Assembly (NCBI GenBank): GCA_964402925.1
Contig: CAYOED010000008.1
Location: 7,870 to 71,869, forward strand
Source: Suilimivivens sp964402925
GTDB lineage: Bacteria > Bacillota > Clostridia > Lachnospirales > Lachnospiraceae
DNA: 64,000 bases
Direction: 5' to 3'
The notes under the pieces were generated by a model. It searched no databases. It was not told where the DNA came from and saw nothing but the letters and a program-made list of their open reading frames with translations. Both the position numbers and the translations under genes were made by a program. Below are positions 43,749 through 52,835 of the stretch, one piece after another (the first letter of the stretch is position 1; every line of letters begins with the position of its first letter).

Positions 43749-44684
43749 ATGGCTAATATTACGGCAGCTATGGTAAAAGAATTGAGAGAGATGACCGGCG
43801 CAGGTATGATGGACTGCAAGAAGGCCCTTAGCGAAACCGACGGCGATATGGATGCAGCTGTTGAATTCCTTAGAAAGAATGGTCAGGCAAAGGCTGAAAA
43901 GAAAGCTGGCAGAATTGCAGCAGAAGGTCTTTGCAATGTAGTTGTTGATGGTGATACAGCGGCAGTTGTAGAAGTAAATTCAGAGACAGACTTTGTTGCC
44001 AAGAACGAGGAATTCCAGGAATTTGTTTCAGCAGTTGCAAAGCAGGCATTAAATACACAGGCAGAAGATATGGATGCGTTCATGGCTGAAACATGGAATG
44101 CAGATACATCTATGACAGTAAAGGATGCACTGGTAGCAAAAGTTGCAAAGATCGGTGAAAATTTAAATATCAGAAGATTTGAAAAAGTAGTTGCGAAGGA
44201 AGGCTGCGTGGTATCTTATGTACACGGGGGCGGCAGAATCGGCGTTATTGTTGAAGCTAAGACAGATGTTGTCAATGATGCTGTCAAGGAAGCATTGACA
44301 AACCTTGCAATGCAGGTTGCAGCGCTTTCACCTAAGTATGTTTCTACAGAGGATGTTTCTGAGGAATATAAGGCACATGAAAAAGAAATTCTGATGGCAC
44401 AGATTGCTAATGATCCCAAGATGGCAGGCAAGCCTGAAAAGGTGATTGAGGGTGCAGTAACCGGTCGTCTGAACAAAGAATTAAAGGAAGTATGTCTGTT
44501 AGAGCAGGTATATGTCAAGGCAGAAGACGGAAAGCAGACTGTAGCGCAGTATGTTGCACAGGTTGCTAAGGAAAATAATGCAAATCTTTCTATCAAGAAA
44601 TTTGTCCGTTTTGAGACAGGTGAAGGCCTTGAGAAGAAGGTAGATGATTTTGCAGCAGAAGTTGCAGCACAGGCAGGAATGTAA
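43749..44684 (+). CDS. tsf: Translation elongation factor Ts
   Basis: EF-Ts exchanges GDP for GTP on EF-Tu. The 311-aa protein has the N-terminal UBA-like motif (VKELREMTGAGMMDCKKAL), the core contacts (ETDFVAKNEEFQ) and the C-terminal dimerisation region. I chose ATG 43749 over an upstream frame start at 43734 because TGGAGG precedes it at the right distance. A terminator follows. Confidence 0.98.
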   Translation: MANITAAMVKELREMTGAGMMDCKKALSETDGDMDAAVEFLRKNGQAKAEKKAGRIAAEGLCNVVVDGDTAAVVEVNSETDFVAKNEEFQEFVSAVAKQALNTQAEDMDAFMAETWNADTSMTVKDALVAKVAKIGENLNIRRFEKVVAKEGCVVSYVHGGGRIGVIVEAKTDVVNDAVKEALTNLAMQVAALSPKYVSTEDVSEEYKAHEKEILMAQIANDPKMAGKPEKVIEGAVTGRLNKELKEVCLLEQVYVKAEDGKQTVAQYVAQVAKENNANLSIKKFVRFETGEGLEKKVDDFAAEVAAQAGM

Positions 44685-44722
44685 TTTCTCATAAAGGTAA
44701 AAATAAAATAAGATTCTGATGA

Positions 44723-44753
44723 AAAGGGATTGCTTTTGGGCAGTCCCTTTTAT
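44723..44753 (+). terminator. Intrinsic terminator of rpsB-tsf
   Basis: A 12-bp stem (44723-44734 with 44741-44752, one wobble), 6-nt loop, A-run on the 5' arm and TTTT at the 3' end. It lies 39 bp after the tsf stop. Confidence 0.85.
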
Positions 44754-44768
44754 TGCAAGATATAAAAT

Positions 44769-44804
44769 TTGACTCTTTCCCATAAAGGCATATTGTGATA
44801 CAAT
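44769..44804 (+). promoter_or_regulatory. Sigma-A promoter of the polysaccharide deacetylase gene
   Basis: Two readings are possible: TTGACT (44769-44774) with a 16-bp spacer to TATTGT (44791-44796), or an extended -10 TGATACAAT (44796-44804). The second shares the 12-base string TGTGATACAATA with the codY promoter. Either would serve the gene starting at 44837. Confidence 0.6.
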
Positions 44805-44836
44805 ATAGACAAATCATGTGTAAGGAGTCATTGACC

Positions 44837-45766
44837 ATGGGAGAGCGGAGTTATGACCGCCGTAAAAGAATCCGGCTGTTAAAAAAAATAATATTAGGGA
44901 CAATTGCTGCTGCTATCATAATTCCAATTGTTATTAGCATTGTATTAGGAGTTCGTGTCATTTCATTACGAAATAAAGTAAGTGAATTGGAAGAGGCGCT
45001 TTTGATTTACGGAAATGGGATAGAGGGCACCACTGGAGTTTATACAGCTGCCAACATCGAGGAATCCCCCAGAGATGAAATGCAGGAAGATCAGCTTACA
45101 GAGGATGAGATGACACAGCAGAATCTGGACGGATATCAAAAACAGATTTATCTAACATTTGATGATGGACCAAGCCAGAATACGGATGAAATTCTGGATA
45201 TTTTGAAAGAATATGATGTGAAGGCTACTTTTTTCGTACTGGGAAAGACGGATGAGCGCTCAGTGAAGGCCTACCAGAGAATTGTTGCAGAGGGTCACAC
45301 TCTGGCTATGCACTCTTATAGTCACAAATATGATGAGATTTATGAATCAAAAGAAAGTTTTGCTGAAGATTTGACAATGCTTCAGGATTATCTCTATCAG
45401 ATTACCGGTATATGGCCTAGATTTTATCGTTTCCCGGGCGGAAGTTCCAACACGGTAAGCAAGGTGGATATGCAGGAATTTATTGCGTATCTGAATGAAA
45501 AAGGGATTACCTATTTTGACTGGAACATTGCTTCCGGAGATGCGGTCAGCGGTCAGCTCAGCAAAGAAGCAATTGTAGAAAACTGTGTAACCAAGTTAGA
45601 CAGTACCAATGAGTGTATGATATTGATGCATGATGCTGCTGAAAAGAAAACAACGGTAGAAGCGCTGCCTGAAATTATACAGATTATTCAGGACAGAGGT
45701 GATGCCGTGTTCTTGCCTGTTACTGATGAAACCGTACCGGTTCAACATATAACAGCAAAGCAATAA
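44837..45766 (+). CDS. Membrane-anchored polysaccharide (peptidoglycan) deacetylase
   Basis: A 309-aa NodB-type deacetylase, probably acting on cell-wall N-acetyl sugars outside the membrane. It has an N-terminal basic segment and transmembrane helix (about 17-41), a short coiled coil, then the catalytic domain: YLTFDDGPSQNTDE (catalytic and metal Asp), HSYSHKY (metal His pair), RFPGGSSN and DWNIASGDAV. I chose ATG 44837 behind AAGGAG; the open frame to 44795 lacks a site. It lies upstream of a bactofilin gene, a pairing consistent with cell-shape control. Confidence 0.92.
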   Translation: MGERSYDRRKRIRLLKKIILGTIAAAIIIPIVISIVLGVRVISLRNKVSELEEALLIYGNGIEGTTGVYTAANIEESPRDEMQEDQLTEDEMTQQNLDGYQKQIYLTFDDGPSQNTDEILDILKEYDVKATFFVLGKTDERSVKAYQRIVAEGHTLAMHSYSHKYDEIYESKESFAEDLTMLQDYLYQITGIWPRFYRFPGGSSNTVSKVDMQEFIAYLNEKGITYFDWNIASGDAVSGQLSKEAIVENCVTKLDSTNECMILMHDAAEKKTTVEALPEIIQIIQDRGDAVFLPVTDETVPVQHITAKQ

Positions 45767-45804
45767 ATTATGGATAAATAAGATACGAATGGAGGATTTT
45801 AAAG

Positions 45805-46710
45805 ATGGGTTTTTTCTCAGATTTAAAAGATGACTTGTCACAGGCAGTCAACGAACTTTTACCGTCAGAGGGTGAAGCAGAAGTAAAAAAAGAAACGGTG
45901 GAGCAAGTGCATCCTGCTGCAGATACAACCGCAGATACGTCAATCTATGCACAGGCAGATGGCTTTGCAATGCAGAATGAAACGAATGTTCCGGAAAGCA
46001 CAGAAACATCTGCAGCAGATAATCTTAATGCAGATGATCTTATTGTAGAGGATCTTGATGTAGAAGAAGCAATCAGTGAATTCAGAGGTGATTTTGGCAG
46101 TGATTTCAGTGCTAATTTTGATTCAGATTTAGACGCGATGCTTGATAAGGTCGAGGAAGTTGAAATTCCTAAACAAGAGCCGGTTTATACACCGCCTGTA
46201 GTTGAAAGGAAGATGCCGGATCTTTCAAAGCCGTCTTCAAAATCAGTAAGCGGCGAAGTATCTGTACTTACAGAGTCCATGATCATCAATGGTAATATTG
46301 CAACAGAAGGGGCGCTTGAGGTAAGAGGGCGTATCGTAGGAAATGTAGAAGCTCTCGGCAAGCTGAATGTTACCGGTGAAATCCAGGGTAATTCACAGGC
46401 AGCAGAAATTTATGCGGAAGGAGCAAGAATTACCGGCGAGCTTAGAAGCCATGGAAGCATTAAGGTAGGGCAGAATGCGGTGGTTCTCGGAAACGTTTAC
46501 GCGAACAGTGCAGTGATTGCCGGCGCAGTTAGAGGTGATCTGGATATAAGAGGACCTGTTATTCTTGATTCATCAGCAATTGTCATGGGAGATATTAAAT
46601 CTAAATCTGTACAGATCAACAATGGCGCTGTGATTGAAGGTATGTGTTCTCAGTGCTATGCAGAAGTTAATCCCACATCCTTCTTTGAAGAACTTAAGAA
46701 GATGAAATAA
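45805..46710 (+). CDS. Bactofilin family cytoskeletal protein with long acidic N-terminus
   Basis: A 301-aa protein. The C-terminal half (about 152-285) is a bactofilin beta-helix with six-residue-rung repeats: IINGNIATEGALEVRGRI, VGNVEALGKLNVTGEI, ITGELRSHGSIKVG and VRGDLDIRGPV. The N-terminal 150 residues are acidic and low-complexity, and the first 20 (MGFFSDLKDDLSQAVNELL) form a likely amphipathic membrane-binding helix. Bactofilins polymerise without nucleotide and often localise wall enzymes; the upstream deacetylase is a candidate client. The long acidic extension is unusual. Confidence 0.9.
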   Translation: MGFFSDLKDDLSQAVNELLPSEGEAEVKKETVEQVHPAADTTADTSIYAQADGFAMQNETNVPESTETSAADNLNADDLIVEDLDVEEAISEFRGDFGSDFSANFDSDLDAMLDKVEEVEIPKQEPVYTPPVVERKMPDLSKPSSKSVSGEVSVLTESMIINGNIATEGALEVRGRIVGNVEALGKLNVTGEIQGNSQAAEIYAEGARITGELRSHGSIKVGQNAVVLGNVYANSAVIAGAVRGDLDIRGPVILDSSAIVMGDIKSKSVQINNGAVIEGMCSQCYAEVNPTSFFEELKKMK

Positions 46711-46724
46711 GGTGAGGCGTGAAT

Positions 46725-47420
46725 ATGCAGAGGATTTTACTGAAATTAAGCGGAGAAGCGTTGGCAGGAGATAAAAAGACAGGATTTGATGAGAACACGG
46801 TGAGAGCAGTTGCGCTGCAGGTTAAGCAGCTTATAGATGATGGCATTCAGGTTGGAATCGTCACCGGAGGCGGAAATTTCTGGCGCGGACGGACCAGCGA
46901 GAATATCGACAGAACGAAGGCTGATCAGATCGGTATGTTGGCAACCGTTATGAATTGTATTTATGTATCGGAGATTTTTCGCAGTGTGGGTATGAAAACA
47001 GCGATTCTGACACCTTTTGAATGCGGTTCTTTTACAAAGCTTTTTTCTAAGGACAGGGCTTTTAAGTATTTTGAAAAAGGAATGGTCGTATTTTTTGCAG
47101 GCGGCACGGGACATCCCTATTTTTCTACGGATACGGGAGTGGTGCTTAGAGCGATTGAGGTGGAGGCAGAAGTTATTTTGCTTGCCAAATCCATTGATGG
47201 TGTTTACGACAGCGATCCAAAGGTAAATCCATCTGCAAAGAAGTATGATGAGATAAGTATCGACGATGTAATTGCCAACAATCTTCAGGTGGTGGATATG
47301 ACAGCGTCCATACTGGCAAAGGAAAACAAAATGCCCATGTGGGTATTTGAACTGAATGAGAAGGATAGTATCGTAAATACGGTAAAAGGTAATTTTAGCG
47401 GGACAAAAGTGACGGTATAA
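46725..47420 (+). CDS. pyrH: UMP kinase
   Basis: PyrH phosphorylates UMP to UDP. The 231-aa amino-acid-kinase fold protein has LLKLSGEALAG at the N-terminus, GIVTGGGNFWRGR, ATVMNCIY and FFAGGTGHPYFSTDTG. I chose ATG 46725 over GTG 46719 because of spacing to AAGGTGAGG. pyrH-frr-uppS-cdsA-dxr is the standard bacterial order. Confidence 0.97.
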   Translation: MQRILLKLSGEALAGDKKTGFDENTVRAVALQVKQLIDDGIQVGIVTGGGNFWRGRTSENIDRTKADQIGMLATVMNCIYVSEIFRSVGMKTAILTPFECGSFTKLFSKDRAFKYFEKGMVVFFAGGTGHPYFSTDTGVVLRAIEVEAEVILLAKSIDGVYDSDPKVNPSAKKYDEISIDDVIANNLQVVDMTASILAKENKMPMWVFELNEKDSIVNTVKGNFSGTKVTV

Positions 47421-47437
47421 GCGAAAGGGGCAATAAA

Positions 47438-47989
47438 ATGGATGAGAGATTAAAAGTTTATGATGATAAAATGAAAAAGACGTATGAACATCTGGAGGGA
47501 GACTATCAGGCAATAAGGGCAGGACGTGCCAATCCCCATGTGTTGGATAAAATCCGGGTAGATTATTACGGAACGCCTACCCCTATTCAGCAGGTTGGGA
47601 ATATTACGATTCCTGAGGCACGGATGATTCAGATTGCACCTTGGGAAAAGTCACTTATCAAAACCATTGAGAAAGCTATTTTAGCGTCAGATATCGGAAT
47701 CACACCTTCAAATGACGGAGCTGTTATCAGACTGGTATTTCCTGAATTGACGGAGGAGCGCAGAAAAGATCTTGTAAAGGATGTAAAGAAAAAGGCAGAG
47801 GAATGCAAGGTCGCTGTCCGCAATATCAGAAGAGACGGCAATGACGCATTCAAAAAGCTGGCAAAAGCAGAGGTTTCCGAGGATGAAATCAAAGAACTTA
47901 CTGAAGACTTACAGAAGCTGACGGATAAATATATTAAAGACGTTGATAAATTGATGGAAGAGAAATCCAAGGAAATCCTTACAGTATAA
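47438..47989 (+). CDS. frr: Ribosome recycling factor
   Basis: RRF splits post-termination ribosomes with EF-G. The 183-aa protein has the conserved AIRAGRANPHVLDKIRVDYYGTPTP region and a C-terminal helical bundle arm (VRNIRRDGNDAFKKL), with the first segment named by its ends. ATG 47438 is preceded by GAAAGGGG. Length is normal. Confidence 0.98.
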   Translation: MDERLKVYDDKMKKTYEHLEGDYQAIRAGRANPHVLDKIRVDYYGTPTPIQQVGNITIPEARMIQIAPWEKSLIKTIEKAILASDIGITPSNDGAVIRLVFPELTEERRKDLVKDVKKKAEECKVAVRNIRRDGNDAFKKLAKAEVSEDEIKELTEDLQKLTDKYIKDVDKLMEEKSKEILTV

Positions 47990-48108
47990 AAGGTCGGCAC
48001 AAAGTGGTGCAGACGCGCTTAGGCTAATATAATAGAGGGGCAGGCGGTTATATTCTTAATCGTAGTGCCTCTTTATTTACGCAATAATGAGAAAGAAAGG
48101 TTTTATCT

Positions 48109-48825
48109 ATGGCAGAGGAAAAAGAACTGGTCATGCCGCAGCATGTGGCGATTATTCTGGATGGAAATGGAAGATGGGCTAAAAGTAAGGGAATGCCCAG
48201 AAATTACGGACATGTGCAGGGTGCTAAAACGGTGGAGGTTATCTGCGAGGAAGCTTACAGGATGGGAATACAGTATTTGACAGTATATGCATTCAGTACA
48301 GAGAACTGGAACAGGCCGAAGGAGGAAGTGGATGCGCTTATGAAACTTTTGCGTAATTACATGAAAACCTGCCTTACCACAGCAAAGAAAAATCGTATGT
48401 GCGTGAGGGTCTTAGGGGATAAGACCGGATTGGATGAAGATATCAGAAACCGGATTGCAGAGCTGGAAAATGCAACGAAAGACAATGACGGTCTCCATTT
48501 TCAGATTGCACTGAATTATGGCGGAAGAGATGAGATTGTCCGTGCAGTAAAAAGAATCGTGCAGAAAGCCGAAGACGGAGAAATTGCAGCGGGGGATGTA
48601 ACGGAAACGTATTTATCAGATATGCTGGATACCCACGGACTGCCGGAACCGGATCTTTTAATCCGTACCTGTAATGAGCAGAGAATCTCTAATTTCCTTC
48701 TCTGGCAGCTTGCCTATACTGAATTTTATTTCACACCCGTTGCCTGGCCCGATTTTTCAAAAGAAGAATTGATAAAAGCTGTGGAAGCATATAATCATAG
48801 AGACAGAAGATATGGCCGGATATAA
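48109..48825 (+). CDS. uppS: Undecaprenyl diphosphate synthase
   Basis: UppS makes the C55 lipid carrier for peptidoglycan and other wall polymers. The 238-aa cis-prenyltransferase shows IILDGNGRWAKSKGMPRNYGH with the catalytic Asp, LTVYAFSTENWNRP and the C-terminal PDLLIRTCNEQRISNFLLWQ region. ATG 48109 follows AGAAAGG. The 119-bp gap before it holds a TATAAT-like sequence (48028-48033) without a clear -35. Confidence 0.97.
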   Translation: MAEEKELVMPQHVAIILDGNGRWAKSKGMPRNYGHVQGAKTVEVICEEAYRMGIQYLTVYAFSTENWNRPKEEVDALMKLLRNYMKTCLTTAKKNRMCVRVLGDKTGLDEDIRNRIAELENATKDNDGLHFQIALNYGGRDEIVRAVKRIVQKAEDGEIAAGDVTETYLSDMLDTHGLPEPDLLIRTCNEQRISNFLLWQLAYTEFYFTPVAWPDFSKEELIKAVEAYNHRDRRYGRI

Positions 48826-48838
48826 GGAGGAATAAGTC

Positions 48839-49663
48839 ATGTTCGTGACAAGGCTTTTTAGCAGTATTGTTCTGGTGGTTTTGGCGCTTGTGACCATATT
48901 ATCAGGCGGTTATGTGCTTGCAGCGGTTCTTTTATTTCTGGCGATTGTCGCTTACAGGGAATTGATGAAAGCATGCGCTCTGACAGATACAAAAGGTAAA
49001 ATGAATGGAATGGAACTGATAGGCTATGTAGGCATAGCAGCATATTATCTTTTTATGGTGTTTGTAGAAAATAAGATTTTTCTCCTGCTTGTGCTCATAA
49101 CAATTTTAGTTGCATTTATGTTTCTTTATGTATTCAGGTTTCCGGTATATAGGGCGGAGCAGATTATGTGTGCCTTTTTCTGTGTGGCATATGCACCTGT
49201 CATGCTTTCCTTTATTTATCTGGTAAGAAGTCTTCCCTATGGAATTTATACGGTCTGGATGATCTTCATCAGTTCATGGATCTGTGACACCTGCGCTTAT
49301 GTAGTGGGAATGCTTCTGGGCAGACATAAGCTGGCACCGGTATTGAGTCCTAAAAAATCAATTGAAGGAGCGCTTGGGGGAATTGCAGGATCAGCGATAG
49401 TCGGAGCTGTCTATGCATACCTTGTGGTTGAACCAGCTATCAGCCAGCAGCGGGTTACCTGGATATTTGTGTTGATCAGCGCAGTGGGAGCAGTTATTTC
49501 ACAGGTGGGGGATCTTGCGGCGTCTGCCATCAAGAGAAATCACGAGATAAAAGACTATGGAAAACTGATACCGGGACATGGAGGTGTCATGGATCGGTTT
49601 GACAGTGTCATCTTCACGGCACCTATGATTTATTTTCTTGCGCTGATGCTGATACATGGTTGA
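48839..49663 (+). CDS. cdsA: Phosphatidate cytidylyltransferase
   Basis: CdsA makes CDP-diacylglycerol for phospholipid synthesis. The 274-aa polytopic membrane protein (about eight helices) ends with the signature SQVGDLAASAIKRNHEIKDYGKLIPGHGGVMDRFDS (named by its ends), which binds the substrate. ATG 48839 follows TAAGGAGG. It sits 13 bp after uppS. Confidence 0.96.
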   Translation: MFVTRLFSSIVLVVLALVTILSGGYVLAAVLLFLAIVAYRELMKACALTDTKGKMNGMELIGYVGIAAYYLFMVFVENKIFLLLVLITILVAFMFLYVFRFPVYRAEQIMCAFFCVAYAPVMLSFIYLVRSLPYGIYTVWMIFISSWICDTCAYVVGMLLGRHKLAPVLSPKKSIEGALGGIAGSAIVGAVYAYLVVEPAISQQRVTWIFVLISAVGAVISQVGDLAASAIKRNHEIKDYGKLIPGHGGVMDRFDSVIFTAPMIYFLALMLIHG

Positions 49664-49723
49664 TAATACAACGTAATACAATATTTTATGCAGTGCTTTT
49701 TTAACGGCAGAATGGAGAACATA

Positions 49724-50875
49724 ATGAAAAAGATTGGGATTCTGGGGTCAACCGGCTCTATTGGCACGCAGACTCTTGAAATAGTCAGAAGTAATAAGGA
49801 TTTACAAGTAGTTGCACTTGCCGCTGGCAAAAGCGTGGATAAGATGGAAGCGCAGATACGGGAATTTTCCCCGTCCCTTGCAGCAATGTGGACGAAAGAA
49901 GCGGCGGATGAACTGCGCATAAGGGTGGCAGACACGAATACAAAAGTACTTTGCGGAATGGAAGGGCTTTTGGAAATTGCGGTTATGGAGGAAATGGAAG
50001 TGTTAGTAACCGCAATTGTGGGAATGATAGGAATAAAACCTACCATAGCGGCAATCGAAGCCGGAAAAACGATTGCCCTCGCCAATAAGGAGACGTTGGT
50101 GACGGCAGGGCATATTATCATGCCTCTGGCAGATAAGAACAAGGTGGCAATTTTGCCGGTGGACAGCGAACACAGTGCTATTTTTCAATCCATGCACGGG
50201 GAAAATAAAGAGCGTATCAGCAAAATTCTTTTGACTGCTTCCGGCGGACCTTTCAGGGGAAGAAAAAGAGAAGAATTAGTAGGGATTACGGTAGAAGATG
50301 CTTTGAAACATCCCAATTGGTCTATGGGAAGGAAGATTACAGTGGATTCCTCCACCTTGGTCAATAAGGGCCTGGAAGTGATCGAGGCTAAATGGCTGTT
50401 TCAAGTGGAGCCTGAAAAGATTCAGGTGATCGTGCATCCCCAAAGCATCATTCACTCTATGGTAGAATATGCGGACGGCGGGATTATGGCACAGCTGGGA
50501 ATGCCGGATATGAAGCTTCCGATTCAATATGCGTTGTTTTATCCGGACAGAAGACCAATGGAGGGAAAAAGGGTGGATTTCTTTGAACTTTCTTCCCTTA
50601 CCTTTGAAAAGCCGGATACAGATACGTTCAAAGGGCTTGCAATGGCTTATGATGCAATAAGAGCGGGGGGAAGTATGCCTACCGTTTACAATGCGGCAAA
50701 CGAAAAGGCAGTGGCGTTGTTTTTGGATAGGAAGATTAAATTTTTGGAAATTTATGATTTCATTCAGGGCGCCATGGAGCATCATAAGGTTGTGGAGAAT
50801 CCTTCTGTAGAGGAAATCTTGGATGCAGAAGCGGCAACCTATGAATATATGGAAAGTCTGTACCATCATTCTTGA
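49724..50875 (+). CDS. dxr: 1-deoxy-D-xylulose 5-phosphate reductoisomerase
   Basis: Dxr commits carbon to the MEP isoprenoid pathway. The 383-aa protein starts KKIGILGSTGSIGTQTLE (NADPH site), then ALANKETLVTAGHI, PVDSEHSAIFQ (metal-binding Asp/Glu) and TVDSSTLVNKGLEVIEA. I chose ATG 49724 over ATG 49688, because it directly precedes the conserved start and has an AATGGAG binding site. The pathway partner ispG lies about 3.4 kb downstream. Confidence 0.97.
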   Translation: MKKIGILGSTGSIGTQTLEIVRSNKDLQVVALAAGKSVDKMEAQIREFSPSLAAMWTKEAADELRIRVADTNTKVLCGMEGLLEIAVMEEMEVLVTAIVGMIGIKPTIAAIEAGKTIALANKETLVTAGHIIMPLADKNKVAILPVDSEHSAIFQSMHGENKERISKILLTASGGPFRGRKREELVGITVEDALKHPNWSMGRKITVDSSTLVNKGLEVIEAKWLFQVEPEKIQVIVHPQSIIHSMVEYADGGIMAQLGMPDMKLPIQYALFYPDRRPMEGKRVDFFELSSLTFEKPDTDTFKGLAMAYDAIRAGGSMPTVYNAANEKAVALFLDRKIKFLEIYDFIQGAMEHHKVVENPSVEEILDAEAATYEYMESLYHHS

Positions 50876-50904
50876 ATATATTGATACGCACAGGAGGTAT
50901 TAAA

Positions 50905-51957
50905 GTGGTAGTATCTATTATTTTATTTATCATTATTTTTTGTGTGATTGTACTTTCACATGAATTTGGACATTTCATTGTGGCAAAGAAAAATGGAATT
51001 CATGTAGTGGAGTTCTTTATTGGCATGGGACCAACGCTTTTTTCCTTTCATAAAGGAGGTACGAAGTATTCCTTAAAGCTCCTTCCGATAGGCGGTGCCT
51101 GTATGTTTGAGGGGGAAGACGGGCTGGAAAAGGAAAAGGGAGAGATGTCGGAAGGAGCGTTTCCTAATGCACCTGTGTGGGTGCGGTTTGCAACTATTTT
51201 TGCAGGTCCATTCTTCAATTTTCTTACGGCTTTTGTGATGGCGGTTATTCTTGTATCTGTCTACGGGGTAACGACACCGGAGGTCCAGGTGGTCAATGAG
51301 GGGAGTCCGGCGCAGGCATCTGGGCTTGAGGAAGGAGATATGATCACAAAAATCAATGGAAAACGCGTGCATTTTAGCGGGGAGGTTACTCTGATTTCAC
51401 AGCTTAATACCAAGGGGGAGACACTTACAGTGGTCTATAAGCGTGATGGTAAGGAGTATACAACCGAAATCGTTCCTGCCTATGATGAGGCGTCCCAGCG
51501 CTATTATATGGGAATTGTGGCAGGAGGGGAACTAAAATGCAATGTTCCGCAGACCTTTCAATATGCGTTTTATAACATGGAATATTATGTCAAAACTACG
51601 TTTAAAGCGCTGCAGATGCTTTTTACCGGTCAGCTGACCAGAAATGATGTGGCAGGTCCGGTGGGAATCGTAAAGATGGTTGATGAGGTCTATGATTCCG
51701 CGAGACCTTACGGGGTGGTGGAAGTGGTAATGAATATGATCAGTATTGCACTGTTGCTCTCGGTGAATCTGGGGATTATGAATTTATTGCCGCTGCCTGC
51801 ACTTGACGGGGGACGTTTGGTATTTTTGCTGATAGAAGCAATCCGCGGCAAGCCTATTCCGCCTGAAAAGGAAGGAATGGTTCATCTGGCTGGAATGATG
51901 GTTCTGATGGTGCTTATGGTGCTGGTTTTGTTTAATGATATAACAAAATTCTTTTAA
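50905..51957 (+). CDS. rseP: RseP/YluC-type site-2 intramembrane zinc metalloprotease
   Basis: An M50 protease that cleaves anti-sigma factors or signal peptides within the membrane. The 350-aa protein has the active-site HEFGH in its first helix (CVIVLSHEFGHFIVAKKNG), a PDZ domain (about 125-205, GSPAQASGLEEGDMITKING) and the C-terminal metal ligand NLLPLPALDGGRL. I chose GTG 50905 behind AGGAGG; the longer frame starting at 50872 overlaps the dxr stop and has no site. Confidence 0.95.
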   Translation: MVVSIILFIIIFCVIVLSHEFGHFIVAKKNGIHVVEFFIGMGPTLFSFHKGGTKYSLKLLPIGGACMFEGEDGLEKEKGEMSEGAFPNAPVWVRFATIFAGPFFNFLTAFVMAVILVSVYGVTTPEVQVVNEGSPAQASGLEEGDMITKINGKRVHFSGEVTLISQLNTKGETLTVVYKRDGKEYTTEIVPAYDEASQRYYMGIVAGGELKCNVPQTFQYAFYNMEYYVKTTFKALQMLFTGQLTRNDVAGPVGIVKMVDEVYDSARPYGVVEVVMNMISIALLLSVNLGIMNLLPLPALDGGRLVFLLIEAIRGKPIPPEKEGMVHLAGMMVLMVLMVLVLFNDITKFF

Positions 51958-52112
51958 TAATTTTTAGAATAACAGGAAGAATCCTTGTGCAAAGTTACCG
52001 AAAGTGTTTTTTTGGTTATTTTGTATAATGGATTCTTTTTTTGTGCAGGCGTATAATCGAAACAATCAACAATTTTGGATATGGGGCGTGATGAACAGGA
52101 GGAAGGGCAGGA

Positions 52113-52835
52113 TTGAAAATCATCTCAGGTGTATATTGGGATCAGGGGGAAAGAAATCAGAATCAGGATTCTCTTATTTTGCAGCAGGTAATGACAAACA
52201 GGGGGCGCGTGGTACTTGCGGCAGTAAGTGACGGTATCGGTGGATTAAAAGAAGGTGAAAATGCCAGCGGATATATTACAGAGAAGCTGGTTGAAAATTT
52301 TTATGACCAGATGATTGCCCTGGTGGGCAGAGGAAAAGGGAAAAGAGCGATAGAAAGAAGTCTTATGCGCTGTTTTTATGAAATCAATGACGGTCTTAGA
52401 AACTATGGAAGGGGAAAAGATATCAAGCTGGGGGCAACCATATCGCTTTTATTTATGTGGAAAAGAAATTACATGATATTTCATTTAGGAGACAGCAGAA
52501 TATATCAGTGTGGCAGGAAAGGGATGAAACTTCTTACCATGGATCACTCTGACGGAGGAAGAGGGCTCACCAAATGCGTGGGAAGCTTTCCTTTTCAACC
52601 GCCGGATATTTGTTCAGGCAGGGTGCATAAAGAAGGAGGATTTCTATTGTGTACAGACGGTTTTTACAGACGCATAGAGCATGAAATGATTAAGGTGCTG
52701 GCACCGGATGACATAGCCGGCGATGAGCAGATTGCAAGAAGGCTTCGTGAACTGGGGATGGAAGCATTGAAAAGAGGAGAAAGGGACAATATGTCAGCGG
52801 TTTATCTGATTGCCTCTGAAAGGGGAGCTGCATGA
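52113..52835 (+). CDS. PP2C-type serine/threonine phosphatase
   Basis: A 240-aa soluble PP2C (PPM) phosphatase. Metal-binding motifs are visible: RNQNQDSL near 16, AVSDGIGG near 37, GDSRIYQ near 129, CTDGFYR near 186 and RDNMSAVYL near the end. The start is TTG 52113 behind AGGAGGAAGGG. It overlaps the kinase gene by 4 bp, so the pair likely forms a phosphorylation switch. The upstream 155-bp gap contains a TATAAT (52024-52029) but no clear -35. Confidence 0.92.
   Translation: MKIISGVYWDQGERNQNQDSLILQQVMTNRGRVVLAAVSDGIGGLKEGENASGYITEKLVENFYDQMIALVGRGKGKRAIERSLMRCFYEINDGLRNYGRGKDIKLGATISLLFMWKRNYMIFHLGDSRIYQCGRKGMKLLTMDHSDGGRGLTKCVGSFPFQPPDICSGRVHKEGGFLLCTDGFYRRIEHEMIKVLAPDDIAGDEQIARRLRELGMEALKRGERDNMSAVYLIASERGAA

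Noticed and set aside
48028..48033. TATAAT before uppS as an internal promoter
   Set aside because: No acceptable -35 at 16-18 bp.
51977..52037. AAGAATCC...GGATTCTT plus T-run as a terminator after rseP
   Set aside because: The arms are perfect but 45 bases apart with no stable intervening structure; it could be chance.
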